A DNA stretch of 32,273 nucleotides, taken from contig CACXGX010000051.1 of assembly GCA_902767365.1 (NCBI GenBank), forward strand, positions 1 through 32,273, given 5' to 3'. How positions within the stretch are numbered: position 1 is the stretch's first letter; each line of letters begins with the position of its first letter. Origin of the DNA: an uncultured Erysipelotrichaceae bacterium. Its GTDB lineage: Bacteria > Bacillota_I > Bacilli_A > RF39 > UBA660. Shown here in pieces: positions 1-9,074 of the stretch. The translations under genes were made by a program, and so were the position numbers. The notes under the pieces are model-generated. The model was not told the DNA's origin. It saw nothing but the letters and a program-made list of their open reading frames with translations, and did not search any database.

Positions 1-1
1 A

Positions 2-756
<755 letters not shown>

Positions 757-757
<1 letters not shown>

Positions 758-779
758 GGGAGTGTAAACTCTCTTTTTT
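757..779 (+). terminator. Intrinsic terminator after lysS
   Basis: A 7-bp stem (757-763 with 768-774, one G-U pair) closes a GTAA loop and runs into a T tract ending at 779. The stem starts on the last base of the lysS stop codon. Confidence 0.8.
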
Positions 780-783
780 AGTG

Positions 784-789
784 TATAAT
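784..789 (+). promoter_or_regulatory. Candidate -10 box for the HlyIII-rluA-vanZ operon
   Basis: A perfect TATAAT follows directly behind the lysS terminator. I see no good -35 box at 17 bp. Transcription would begin near 796, leaving only about 15 bases before the ATG at 811, just enough for the Shine-Dalgarno AGGTGAGG. Confidence 0.5.
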
Positions 790-810
790 TTATATTAGGT
801 GAGGTGTGAT

Positions 811-1467
811 ATGTCATTAAAAGAAAAAATAGAAGTACCAAAATATTCTTTAGGTGAAGAGATAATGAGTGCTGTAACTCATGGTGTAGGTGCTTTATTA
901 TCAATTGTAGCATTAATACTTTGTGTTGTTGTAAGTGCAGGACATAGTAGTTTTATAGGGGTATTAAGTAGCATTATATATGGAGTTAATTTAATAATAC
1001 TATATACTATGTCAACTCTATATCATTCTTTGGCTGTAAACAATGCAAAAAGAGTATTTAGAATAATTGATCATTGTAGTATTTATTTATTAATTGCAGG
1101 AACTTATACTCCATTTACATTAATAGCTTTAGAAAAACCTTTAGGATATATTTTATTTGCTATTATTTGGTCTATTGCAATACTTGGAATAGTTTTAAAT
1201 GCGGTTAATTTAAAAAAGTATAAAAAAATATCATTTTTAAGTTATTTAGTTTTAGGTTGGGTAATAGTTTTTGCTTATCAGCCTTTAAAAGAAAGTGTTG
1301 ATTGGAGTGGAATCCTTTTATTAATTGCTGGTGGAGTAGTGTATACAGTGGGAGCCATATTTTATGCATTTGGTAGGAAAATAAAATATTTTCATTCAGT
1401 ATTCCATTTATTTGTTTTAGCAGCATCAGTTCTTCACTTTTTATCAATATTATTATATGTACTATAA
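811..1467 (+). CDS. HlyIII/PAQR family integral membrane protein
   Basis: A 218-residue polytopic membrane protein of the hemolysin III/PAQR family. About seven hydrophobic segments are visible. The family's metal-site residues are in place: H72 in YHS, D87 in IDH, and H195 and H199 in HSVFH near the C-terminus. The family probably binds zinc in the membrane and some eukaryotic members are receptors or ceramidase-like; the bacterial role is not settled, and the hemolysin name comes from early work. I chose ATG 811 over the in-frame GTG at 799 because AGGTGAGG lies at the right distance before 811. First gene of a three-gene operon; rluA-type and vanZ-like genes follow with short gaps. Confidence 0.88.
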   Translation: MSLKEKIEVPKYSLGEEIMSAVTHGVGALLSIVALILCVVVSAGHSSFIGVLSSIIYGVNLIILYTMSTLYHSLAVNNAKRVFRIIDHCSIYLLIAGTYTPFTLIALEKPLGYILFAIIWSIAILGIVLNAVNLKKYKKISFLSYLVLGWVIVFAYQPLKESVDWSGILLLIAGGVVYTVGAIFYAFGRKIKYFHSVFHLFVLAASVLHFLSILLYVL

Positions 1468-1481
1468 TTTAAGGAGAAATT

Positions 1482-2321
1482 ATGAAAGAAATAATTGTAG
1501 ATAAAGAAGAAGAATTATTTACTTTTTTAAGAAATAATTTATCTGGCAGTAAAAATAATATTAAATCTTTTTTAACAAAAAAGATGATTTCAGTTAATAA
1601 TAAAATAGTAACAAAATATAATTATATGTTAAAACAAAATGACGTTATTACAATAGGTGCTAAAACAATAAATAGTTTTTTAGGTAATATAAAAATAATA
1701 TATGAAGATGATGATATTTTAGTAGTAGATAAACCAAGTGGAATGCTTACTATTGCAACAGAAGAAGACAAAGATAGTTCAAATAATTTATATGATGTTT
1801 TATCTAAATATGTTAAAAAGAAAAATAGTACATGTAAATTATATGTTGTTCATAGACTTGATAAAGACACATCAGGTGTATTGTTGTTTTCAAAAAATGA
1901 AAAAATAAAAAATTATTTACAAGATAATTGGAATGATTTAGCAATAAGAATTTATTATGCTGTAGTAGTAGGTAAAACAAAAGATAAAGATATATTAAAA
2001 TCATATTTAAAAGAAGATGACAAGTTAGTTACTTTTTCATCTAAATCAGGAAAACTTGCTATTACTGAATATAAAAGAATTAAAACAAATGATACATATT
2101 CTTTATTAGAAATAAATATAAAAACAGGAAGAAGAAATCAAATTAGAGTTCAACTTAAAGAAATAAATCATCCTATCGCTGGAGATGCAAAATATGGTTT
2201 TAAAGATAAAACAATAAAAAGAATGATGTTACATGCTTCAAAACTAATAGTTAAATTAAATAATAAAGAAATGGTATTCGAGTCTCCATTAAGTAATATT
2301 TTTTATAAAATGGTTGAATAG
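1482..2321 (+). CDS. RluA-family RNA pseudouridine synthase
   Basis: Converts uridine to pseudouridine in rRNA or tRNA. Residues about 1-60 form an S4-like RNA-binding segment, followed by the RluA catalytic domain. The signature HRLDKDTSG is at 124-132 with the catalytic aspartate at D127, and NQIRVQL and HPIAGDAKYG follow in the usual order. At 279 residues it is slightly shorter than many RluD/YlyB proteins (about 300). The ATG is preceded by AAGGAG. It sits 14 bases after the HlyIII gene and its stop is 7 bases before the VanZ-like start, so the three are probably cotranscribed. The exact target base cannot be told from sequence. Confidence 0.92.
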   Translation: MKEIIVDKEEELFTFLRNNLSGSKNNIKSFLTKKMISVNNKIVTKYNYMLKQNDVITIGAKTINSFLGNIKIIYEDDDILVVDKPSGMLTIATEEDKDSSNNLYDVLSKYVKKKNSTCKLYVVHRLDKDTSGVLLFSKNEKIKNYLQDNWNDLAIRIYYAVVVGKTKDKDILKSYLKEDDKLVTFSSKSGKLAITEYKRIKTNDTYSLLEINIKTGRRNQIRVQLKEINHPIAGDAKYGFKDKTIKRMMLHASKLIVKLNNKEMVFESPLSNIFYKMVE

Positions 2322-2328
2322 AGGAGTT

Positions 2329-2769
2329 ATGATAAAAAAAACAATATTAACAACAATAACAATAATATGGATGATTATAATATTTTTATTTTCTAATCAA
2401 AGTGCATCTATTTCATCAAATAATAGTCATTCAATTATAAAAAATACAATTGTAAGGGTATATAAACTATTTAATAGTAATCCTAGTGAAGAAGAAATAT
2501 CTAATATTATAAAAAAATATGATTATCCAATAAGAAAATTGGCTCATTTTTTAGAATATTTTATATTAGGTTTATTAATATTTTTAACTTTAAAAACATA
2601 TAAAATTAATAATATTTATATAATGATTTTAATATGTTTTATATATGCTTGCACTGATGAATTTCATCAATTATTTATAATTGGTAGAAGTGGAAATTTT
2701 AAAGATATTTTATTAGATAGCACGGGAAGTATATGTTCAATATTATTTTTTAATAAAAAAAGAAAGTAA
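2329..2769 (+). CDS. VanZ-like family membrane protein
   Basis: A 146-residue protein with four hydrophobic segments. Two conserved VanZ-like blocks are visible: RKLAHFLEYFILG in the middle and DEFHQLF followed by GRSGNFKDILLDSTG near the end. VanZ is named for a gene in a teicoplanin-resistance cluster; most chromosomal relatives have no defined role, though an envelope function is often assumed. An in-frame TTG at 2314 would overlap the preceding gene; ATG 2329 with GAGGAG just upstream is the better start. The stop codon lies in the loop of the terminator hairpin that follows. Confidence 0.85.
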   Translation: MIKKTILTTITIIWMIIIFLFSNQSASISSNNSHSIIKNTIVRVYKLFNSNPSEEEISNIIKKYDYPIRKLAHFLEYFILGLLIFLTLKTYKINNIYIMILICFIYACTDEFHQLFIIGRSGNFKDILLDSTGSICSILFFNKKRK

Positions 2770-2783
2770 ACTTTCCTTTTTTT
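2762..2783 (+). terminator. Intrinsic terminator overlapping the vanZ-like stop
   Basis: GAAAG (2762-2766) pairs with CTTTC (2771-2775) around a TAAA loop that contains the stop codon, then a T tract to 2783. The stem is short (5 bp) but the T run is strong. Confidence 0.65.
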
Positions 2784-2791
2784 ATTCTATA

Positions 2792-2800
2792 TGCTAAAAT
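2792..2800 (+). promoter_or_regulatory. Extended -10 promoter for the zinc-ribbon gene
   Basis: TGcTAAAAT matches an extended -10 element (TGnTATAAT). No clear -35 box is visible. It lies between the vanZ-like terminator and the AGAAGG Shine-Dalgarno at 2811-2816. Confidence 0.55.
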
Positions 2801-2823
2801 CTATATAGAAAGAAGGTAACAAA

Positions 2824-3507
2824 ATGAAGTGTAAATATTGTGGAAAAGAATTAAGTAATACAGCTAAATTTTGTGATGAGTGTGGTGCTAAAACAGATTA
2901 TGAAGAAAAGACTGCTGTTAAAACGGAAATAGTATATAACTATCCTAAAAATAATAATTCTCTTTTAAAGTCGGTTGTAATTTTTCTTGTATTAATAATA
3001 GCAGCAGGAGTTGGGTTTGGAATGTGGTATTTAAATTCTAATGAGGAAGAAAATACACCTGTTGAAGAAAAAAAAGATGAGAAAAAAGATGATAAAAAAG
3101 AAGAAAAAAATAATATTGTTAAAATAGATAAATACAGTGTAACCTTACCACCTACATTTAGTTATTATAGTTTTGAAAATAATAATTACATTCAAAACGA
3201 AGACTGTATTATTACATATATGAAATATAATTTATCATATGCTCAAATGATAAATAGTAAGGATTCAATAATTAATGAATTTAATGCTAAAGGTTTTAAT
3301 GTTACATCTTTTGAACCTAAAAATATTGATGGATTTGATTGTATTTTAGTAACAGGAAATATAAATGAGATAGAATATGGATATTTATTTACTGATATTA
3401 AAAATGAAACGCCAATATTTTTCACTATTAGTTCAAGTACATTAGGTAGTTTCAATTCTGAATGGTTTAACTATCCAATCGAATTATTAAAAAATATCTC
3501 AAATTAG
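2824..3507 (+). CDS. Zinc-ribbon membrane protein with extracellular C-terminal domain
   Basis: A 227-residue protein with three parts. An N-terminal zinc ribbon has four cysteines in two CxxC pairs (C3, C6, C17, C20). A single membrane segment spans about residues 48-69. After a Lys/Glu-rich linker (about 75-97), a roughly 130-residue domain should lie outside the cell. The arrangement resembles the many zinc_ribbon_2 or DUF-type membrane proteins of Bacillota, which have no settled function. It is probably cotranscribed with the next gene, 8 bases downstream. The outer domain contains no motif I recognise. Confidence 0.75.
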   Translation: MKCKYCGKELSNTAKFCDECGAKTDYEEKTAVKTEIVYNYPKNNNSLLKSVVIFLVLIIAAGVGFGMWYLNSNEEENTPVEEKKDEKKDDKKEEKNNIVKIDKYSVTLPPTFSYYSFENNNYIQNEDCIITYMKYNLSYAQMINSKDSIINEFNAKGFNVTSFEPKNIDGFDCILVTGNINEIEYGYLFTDIKNETPIFFTISSSTLGSFNSEWFNYPIELLKNISN

Positions 3508-3515
3508 GAGGATTT

Positions 3516-3947
3516 ATGAATGATTTAATTAAGACTTCTATCGAAAGTAGAAGAAATGCACTTTTTTCAGCATATGATATAAAAGACTCTGGGAATTTAA
3601 AAACAATAGATGATTATTTTGTTAAATTAGAAGAATTTGCCAAAGATTGTAAAGACGTAACTGATTTTGAAACAAAATTTATGTCATCTCCACTTTCTAA
3701 AGAATATACTGATTTATTTGTCCAAATATCTCAAACAGAATGCACAACAGAAGGTGTTGCTCCAACTATAACTGAAAATGATGAATATACATTACAAGAT
3801 GAATTAAAAGATGATGCAGAAAGATTAATGAGAAGAAAAGCAAGACAAAAAGCATATGATGTTGCAAGAGATATTCCTGTATTGGATGAAGCATTAACTG
3901 CTAAACAACACTTTGATTTCTTTTCAAGATTTAGAAAGAAAAAATAA
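3516..3947 (+). CDS. Conserved-looking cytoplasmic protein of unknown function
   Basis: A 143-residue soluble protein with no signal peptide or membrane segment. It is predicted to be mostly helical, acidic in the first two thirds and basic at the end (RRKARQK near 110 and FRKKK at the C-terminus). TAGGAGG stands 8 bases before the ATG. It follows the zinc-ribbon membrane protein in the same operon and is closed by a bidirectional terminator. I do not recognise the family. The basic tail could contact nucleic acid or membrane phosphates, but this is only a composition argument. Confidence 0.7.
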   Translation: MNDLIKTSIESRRNALFSAYDIKDSGNLKTIDDYFVKLEEFAKDCKDVTDFETKFMSSPLSKEYTDLFVQISQTECTTEGVAPTITENDEYTLQDELKDDAERLMRRKARQKAYDVARDIPVLDEALTAKQHFDFFSRFRKKK

Positions 3948-3968
3948 AAACCTAATTAGGTTTTTTTC
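3946..3968. terminator. Bidirectional terminator between convergent genes
   Basis: A perfect inverted repeat centred on CCTAATTAGG carries an A run on the left and a T run on the right, so it can terminate both the plus-strand operon and the minus-strand ATPase gene. It overlaps the last codons of the ATPase gene. Confidence 0.8.
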
Positions 3969-6513
3969 TTTTTATAATTATTTTCCTTAATATATCTACA
4001 GGTATTACTGTAGAAGAAAGTAAAATCATTATTTCTAGTTCTTTTAAATTAAGACCAATTGTTCTAAATGTATTACCACCATAATAAATCATCAATAATT
4101 GCATTACTATAATAAAAATAACAATAATAATATAAAATTTATTCTTTAAGATATTTGCAAAAATATTAATTCTTTCAGTTCTTGCATTTAAACTATTAAA
4201 AATATCTATGAATATAAATAAACCAAAAAAAGCAGACATTAAATAACTATAATTATTTCTATAAATATTTAAGATAATATTTGATTTAAGAAAAAATATA
4301 CATAAAAGAAATGAGTATATTCCTGTAAAAAATATTTCACTAAACATATAACTATTAATAATTGGTTCTTCTTTATTTTTAGGGAGTTCATTCATATATT
4401 CTTTTAATGGTGGCTCATATGCAAATGCAAGCCCTGTTAAAGTATCCATAACCATATTAATCCAAAGCATTTGTATTACAGTAACTGGAGTATCTATTCC
4501 AATAAATGTACCAATTATTGATAAACCAATAGCACATAAATTAATAGATAATTGACATATTATAAACTTTCTAATACTTTTAAAAATAGTTCTTCCATAT
4601 AAAATAGCATTTGATATTGATTTAATATTATTATCCAAAATAACAATATCAGATGCTTCTTTGGCAATTTCCGTTCCACTTCCCATAGAAAAACCTATAT
4701 CAGCATTTTTTAAAGCAGGAGCATCGTTTACACCATCACCAGTCATTCCTACAATCATTCCCATATTTTGAGCAATTTTTATTAATTTTGTTTTATCACT
4801 AGGCAATGCTCTAGCGACAATTCTTAATTTTGGAAGAATACTTCTTAATTCTTCTTCACTTTTTTCATGAAGTTCGTTAGATGTTATTGCTATATCACTA
4901 TCATTTATTAAATCTAACTCTTTACCAATAGAAATTGCAGTATTAATATTATCACCAGTTAACATCACAACTTGAATACCAGCATTTTTAATTAACTCAA
5001 TTCCTTCTTTGGTATTTTCTCTTATTTCATCTTTAATTGAAATAAGAGAAACAAGAATTAACCCATCATAAAAAGCTTCTTTTTGAGCAACACATATAAC
5101 TCTAATTCCACATTTAGCCAAATTATCTGAATATTTATCTAATAAACTAATATCTTTAATTTTATTTACTTTTCCATATTCGTTATAATAATATTTACAT
5201 TTAGGTAATATTATTTCTTTAGCACCTTTAATTAAATCTATTTTTCCATTTAAATCAATAGTAGTCATAGAATATTTATTACTACTATTAAAATGTTTTC
5301 TCTTTATAATTTTAACTTTATTATCTTTTTCTTTTTTAAAAAAGGAAAAAAGAGTTCTATCTGTGATATTACCACCAATAATAGATCCATTATCATAATA
5401 GCAATCGCTATTATAAATAATATTATTAGATAATATATTATAATAATCATTATATTTTTTTATTTCATATAAATTATTAAATTTTTTATTATTTCCAAGA
5501 CAAATATCTACTATTTCAAATTTACCATTTGTTAAAGTACCAGTTTTATCTGTAAAAAGAATATTTATATTCCCAGCTGTCTCTATACCTGTCATTTTTC
5601 TTACTAAAACATTTTCTTTGATCATTTTTTTCATATTTTTAGATAATACTAGGGTTATCATCATAGGTAATCCTTCAGGAACAGCAACAACAATAATTGT
5701 AACAACTAGTGTTAGTGCATATATTATATAATTCATCATTAACGGAAAATTAGTAATAGTACTAATAATTAAATCTTTATTAAAATGATTATCTATTACT
5801 ATTTTAGAAAACAAATATGAAAACGATACTAAAAATGCTCCAAAGTATCCAATTTTACTAATCATTAAAGCTAGTTTTTTTAATCTAAATTTTAAAGGAC
5901 TTTCGGGACTATCTTCCTGTAGTTCTTTGTTTAACTGACCATACATTGTATTATTTCCAACAGCTGTAACAAGCATAATCGCTTTTTTATCATTAACTGT
6001 TGTTCCACGAAATACTTTGCTATTTACTATTTTTTCAATTTCTTTAGTTTCTCCACTTAAAACAGATTCATCCACTATAACAGATCCATCTATAATTATT
6101 CCATCAGCTGGTATTTTGTCACCTTGTTCAAGAATTACTATATCGTTGCACACTATATCATCAATACTGATTTCAACAACAGAATTATTTCTTTTAGCTT
6201 TAACTTTAATTAAAGAAGCTTCTTCTTGCATTTTTATAAATGATTTTTGACTACCATATTCAGAAATAGAAGAGATAAAAGAAGAAATAAAAATTGCAGA
6301 TAATATGCCAATTGTTTCAAAAATATCAACACTTTTTATTAAAAAAAATATTTTTATTCCTAATGCTACTAAAAGAATTTTTATAATTGGATCTCCTAGT
6401 GATTGAATGAATAGTTGTAGTATTGAATCACTTTTTATTTTAGATAAAGTATTACTACCATTTTTTTTACGACTTTCAATTACCTCATTATCATTTAGTC
6501 CAAAAGTATTCAT
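3952..6513 (-). CDS. P-type calcium-transporting ATPase, PMCA-like (P2 type)
   Basis: An 853-residue ATP-driven cation exporter in the cytoplasmic membrane. Landmarks in order: actuator motif SGET (153-156), TM4 motif PEGLP (279-283), phosphorylation site DKTGT (D322), nucleotide-domain KGA (429-431), hinge TGDGVNDAP (591-599) and TM6 NMVMDT (686-691). PEGLP and the TM6 motif are typical of calcium pumps. In TM5 the asparagine is kept (N658), but the SERCA glutamate three positions later is alanine (A661), as in PMCA, which moves one calcium per cycle. The ATG is preceded by AGGAGGAT. It is transcribed divergently from the kinase-like gene. Calcium is the best guess; manganese is possible. 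Confidence 0.93.
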   Translation of the reverse strand: MNTFGLNDNEVIESRKKNGSNTLSKIKSDSILQLFIQSLGDPIIKILLVALGIKIFFLIKSVDIFETIGILSAIFISSFISSISEYGSQKSFIKMQEEASLIKVKAKRNNSVVEISIDDIVCNDIVILEQGDKIPADGIIIDGSVIVDESVLSGETKEIEKIVNSKVFRGTTVNDKKAIMLVTAVGNNTMYGQLNKELQEDSPESPLKFRLKKLALMISKIGYFGAFLVSFSYLFSKIVIDNHFNKDLIISTITNFPLMMNYIIYALTLVVTIIVVAVPEGLPMMITLVLSKNMKKMIKENVLVRKMTGIETAGNINILFTDKTGTLTNGKFEIVDICLGNNKKFNNLYEIKKYNDYYNILSNNIIYNSDCYYDNGSIIGGNITDRTLFSFFKKEKDNKVKIIKRKHFNSSNKYSMTTIDLNGKIDLIKGAKEIILPKCKYYYNEYGKVNKIKDISLLDKYSDNLAKCGIRVICVAQKEAFYDGLILVSLISIKDEIRENTKEGIELIKNAGIQVVMLTGDNINTAISIGKELDLINDSDIAITSNELHEKSEEELRSILPKLRIVARALPSDKTKLIKIAQNMGMIVGMTGDGVNDAPALKNADIGFSMGSGTEIAKEASDIVILDNNIKSISNAILYGRTIFKSIRKFIICQLSINLCAIGLSIIGTFIGIDTPVTVIQMLWINMVMDTLTGLAFAYEPPLKEYMNELPKNKEEPIINSYMFSEIFFTGIYSFLLCIFFLKSNIILNIYRNNYSYLMSAFFGLFIFIDIFNSLNARTERINIFANILKNKFYIIIVIFIIVMQLLMIYYGGNTFRTIGLNLKELEIMILLSSTVIPVDILRKIIIKRKKPN

Positions 6514-6545
6514 AAATCCTCCTGTTTAATATATGATTATTTACA

Positions 6546-6574
6546 TTGATTTATTCAATCTTATATGTTACAAT
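6546..6574 (+). promoter_or_regulatory. Sigma-A-type promoter for the kinase-like gene
   Basis: TTGATT (6546-6551), 17 bases, then TACAAT (6569-6574) with an extended TG one base before it. The intergenic stretch is only 90 bases and must also hold the promoter of the divergent ATPase gene, which I could not place. Confidence 0.7.
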
Positions 6575-6603
6575 TATGCCTGTTTTACAAAAGGAGAGAA
6601 ACA

Positions 6604-7479
6604 ATGAAGACAATAGCACTACAAGAAGAAACAATTAATGGTTTAAAATCAATAAAATTATCTAAGAATGTTTTTAATATTGAATCACATATTAAACTAT
6701 TTAATTATCATGGTGAACTAAAAATAATTAAACAATTAGATGAATTAGAAGGCCCAAAATATGATAATAAAATGTATACCATTGATTTATTAGATAAAAA
6801 TAGATCTTTATTTCCAAAATCATTATGTGTTCCAGAAGCATTAATAAGAGTATCTAATATTAATGTTGGATTTTTAATGCCATACATAGTAGGAATTAAT
6901 TTAGCAGATATTATTAATGATGTAAAATATCCACTTGATGAAATAAAATCATATTTACAAGGGATTGGGAAAATACTTGATCAATTGAAATTAATAAGAG
7001 AAAATACATCTTTAAAAACATTTTACATTGCTGATCTTCATTCATCTAATTTTATAGTTAATCCGTCTACTAAAGAAATAACTGTAGTAGATTTAGATAG
7101 TTGTAAAATAGAAAATAATACAGAACCAATTTCATTTTACTTATATCCGCATGGATTAATTAGTAATGTTAAAGAAAAATATAGAATAATAAGAGAAAGT
7201 GCAATAGTAAAAGTAGATGAAAATACAGATTTGTTTTGCTATACTTGCATAATTCTTTCTTATTTGTATGGGAAAAATGTATCACATTTATCTTTAAACG
7301 AATATTACGGATATCTTGATTACCTATCTTCAATTGGAATAGATAAAAATCTAATTAATTCTTTTGAAAAACTAGTAACAAAAGAAGATAATGTAAATCC
7401 TGGACCATATATTCAAAGCCTTACAGAAGAACAAGTTTGTCTATCTAAAAAAAGTGTATACGACATATTAAAGAAATAA
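6604..7479 (+). CDS. Protein kinase-like fold protein of unknown substrate
   Basis: A 291-residue soluble protein whose middle looks like a kinase: a hinge-like stretch LMPYIVG (91-97), a catalytic-loop-like ADLHSSNFIV (D144, H146, N149) and a metal-site-like VVDLDS (D163, D165) about 15 residues later. This order fits the protein kinase/aminoglycoside phosphotransferase superfamily, but the canonical HRD and DFG are altered and no glycine-rich loop is obvious in the first 60 residues. ATG 6604 with AAGGAGAG upstream is preferred over an in-frame TTG at 6565 that lies in the promoter. It stands alone between a calcium pump and a flippase gene. It could be an active kinase, a sugar or antibiotic kinase, or a pseudokinase. 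Confidence 0.6.
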   Translation: MKTIALQEETINGLKSIKLSKNVFNIESHIKLFNYHGELKIIKQLDELEGPKYDNKMYTIDLLDKNRSLFPKSLCVPEALIRVSNINVGFLMPYIVGINLADIINDVKYPLDEIKSYLQGIGKILDQLKLIRENTSLKTFYIADLHSSNFIVNPSTKEITVVDLDSCKIENNTEPISFYLYPHGLISNVKEKYRIIRESAIVKVDENTDLFCYTCIILSYLYGKNVSHLSLNEYYGYLDYLSSIGIDKNLINSFEKLVTKEDNVNPGPYIQSLTEEQVCLSKKSVYDILKK

Positions 7480-7498
7480 TATAATTAATACTAAAATA

Positions 7499-7507
7499 TG
7501 ATATAAT
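7499..7507 (+). promoter_or_regulatory. Extended -10 promoter for the flippase-rlmI operon
   Basis: TGaTATAAT is a perfect extended -10 element. No -35 box is apparent. The Shine-Dalgarno GGCGGTGAT and the ATG at 7539 follow. Confidence 0.65.
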
Positions 7508-7538
7508 CATTATAGTAATTTATTTTGGCGGTGATAAA

Positions 7539-9074
7539 ATGTCTAGAACCAAAAATAGCGTTAGAAACCTTATAACTGCAATAATAGGACAAGGTATAGG
7601 TTTCATTATAAGTTTTATTGCAAGAATATTTTTTATAAGAACATTGGGAAGAGAATACTTAGGGTTAAATGGTTTATTTACTAATATTTTAACAATACTA
7701 TCTTTGGCAGAATTAGGTGTTGGAGAAGCAATAACCTTTAGTTTATATAAACCACTTGCAGAAAATAATACAAAGAAATGCACAATGTTAATGCAAGTAT
7801 ACAAAAAAGTTTATACAATTATAGGTGTTACAATTCTTTTAATAGGAATATCTTTAACACCATTTCTATCATTAATAATAAAAGATATGCCTGATATACC
7901 ATATATCAGTTTAATATATGTTTTATTTGTTGTTAATACATCGGTATCATATTTCTTCTCATATAAAAGAAATTTAATAATAGCAGATCAAAAAAGATAT
8001 ATAGTTACATTCTATAGATATGTAGCTCATGCAGTATTTACTTTTTTAGAAATTGTATATTTAATATTATTTAAAAATTATATTGGATACTTATTAATAA
8101 TGATTGCAGCAACTCTTGCTGATAATTTAATGGTTTCTAGAAAAGCTAATAAGATGTATAGTTTTTTAAATAACAATGAGAAAATACCATTAGATGAAGA
8201 ATCAAAAGATAGCATTATAAAAAATACTAGAGCAATGATGATGCATAAAGTGGGAGGAGTTGTTGTAAATTCTACAGATAATATTCTACTATCAATGCTA
8301 GTATCTCTTGATGCAGTTGGATTATATTCTAATTACTTCTTTATAACGAATGCAATTAATAGTGTTACAACTCATGTATTTAATTCAGTAACAGCAAGTG
8401 TAGGTAATTTATTTGCTACTTCAGATAATAAAAAAGCCTATAGTATATTTAAAGATATTTATTTTTTAGATTATTTAATGTATTCATTTATTTCAGTATC
8501 TTTAATATGTTTATTTAATCCATTTATAGAGTTATGGATTGGTAAAGATTATTTATTTAGTTTTGATATAGTTTGTATAATAGTAATAAACTTTTATATA
8601 GCGGGTATGAGAAAATCAGTTTTAACATTTAGAGAAGCTAGTGGTTTATTTTATAAAGATAGATGGAAATCAGTTTTTGAAGCAATTATCAATTTAGTCA
8701 CATCAATTATTCTCGCTATTAATTTTGGGACATTTGGAGTATTTTTAGGAACATTAATAAGTTCAATTACAGTATGTATTTGGGTTGAACCTTTAGTACT
8801 TTATAAATATGGATTTAAAGAAAAATTAAGAGAATATTTTAAATTATATATCACATATGCCATAATCACTATTATATGTTGTACTTTAACATATTTCTTA
8901 TGTAGCTTAATTAATTTTGGAAGAGTCATTTCGTTTATTATAAAAGCATTACTTTGTCTATTAATTCCTAATATAGTTAATAGCATTATATTTGGTAGAA
9001 AAGAAGAATATAAATATTTCAAAAATTTAATAAAAAGAATAATATCAAAAATTAGAAGGAAAAAAACAATATGA
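7539..9074 (+). CDS. Polysaccharide flippase (MOP superfamily, Wzx-like)
   Basis: A 511-residue integral membrane protein with a dozen or more hydrophobic segments, the size and pattern of MOP-superfamily flippases that move lipid-linked oligosaccharides across the membrane. The N-terminal IARIFFIRTLGREYLGLNG and the ELGVGEAITFSLYKPLAE block are typical of Gram-positive capsule flippases. The C-terminus is strongly basic (IISKIRRKKTI). GGTGAT precedes the ATG. Its stop overlaps the start of the methyltransferase (ATGA), so the two are translationally coupled. It lies outside the main glycan operon, which has its own flippase, so this one may serve a different glycan. Confidence 0.88.
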   Translation: MSRTKNSVRNLITAIIGQGIGFIISFIARIFFIRTLGREYLGLNGLFTNILTILSLAELGVGEAITFSLYKPLAENNTKKCTMLMQVYKKVYTIIGVTILLIGISLTPFLSLIIKDMPDIPYISLIYVLFVVNTSVSYFFSYKRNLIIADQKRYIVTFYRYVAHAVFTFLEIVYLILFKNYIGYLLIMIAATLADNLMVSRKANKMYSFLNNNEKIPLDEESKDSIIKNTRAMMMHKVGGVVVNSTDNILLSMLVSLDAVGLYSNYFFITNAINSVTTHVFNSVTASVGNLFATSDNKKAYSIFKDIYFLDYLMYSFISVSLICLFNPFIELWIGKDYLFSFDIVCIIVINFYIAGMRKSVLTFREASGLFYKDRWKSVFEAIINLVTSIILAINFGTFGVFLGTLISSITVCIWVEPLVLYKYGFKEKLREYFKLYITYAIITIICCTLTYFLCSLINFGRVISFIIKALLCLLIPNIVNSIIFGRKEEYKYFKNLIKRIISKIRRKKTI

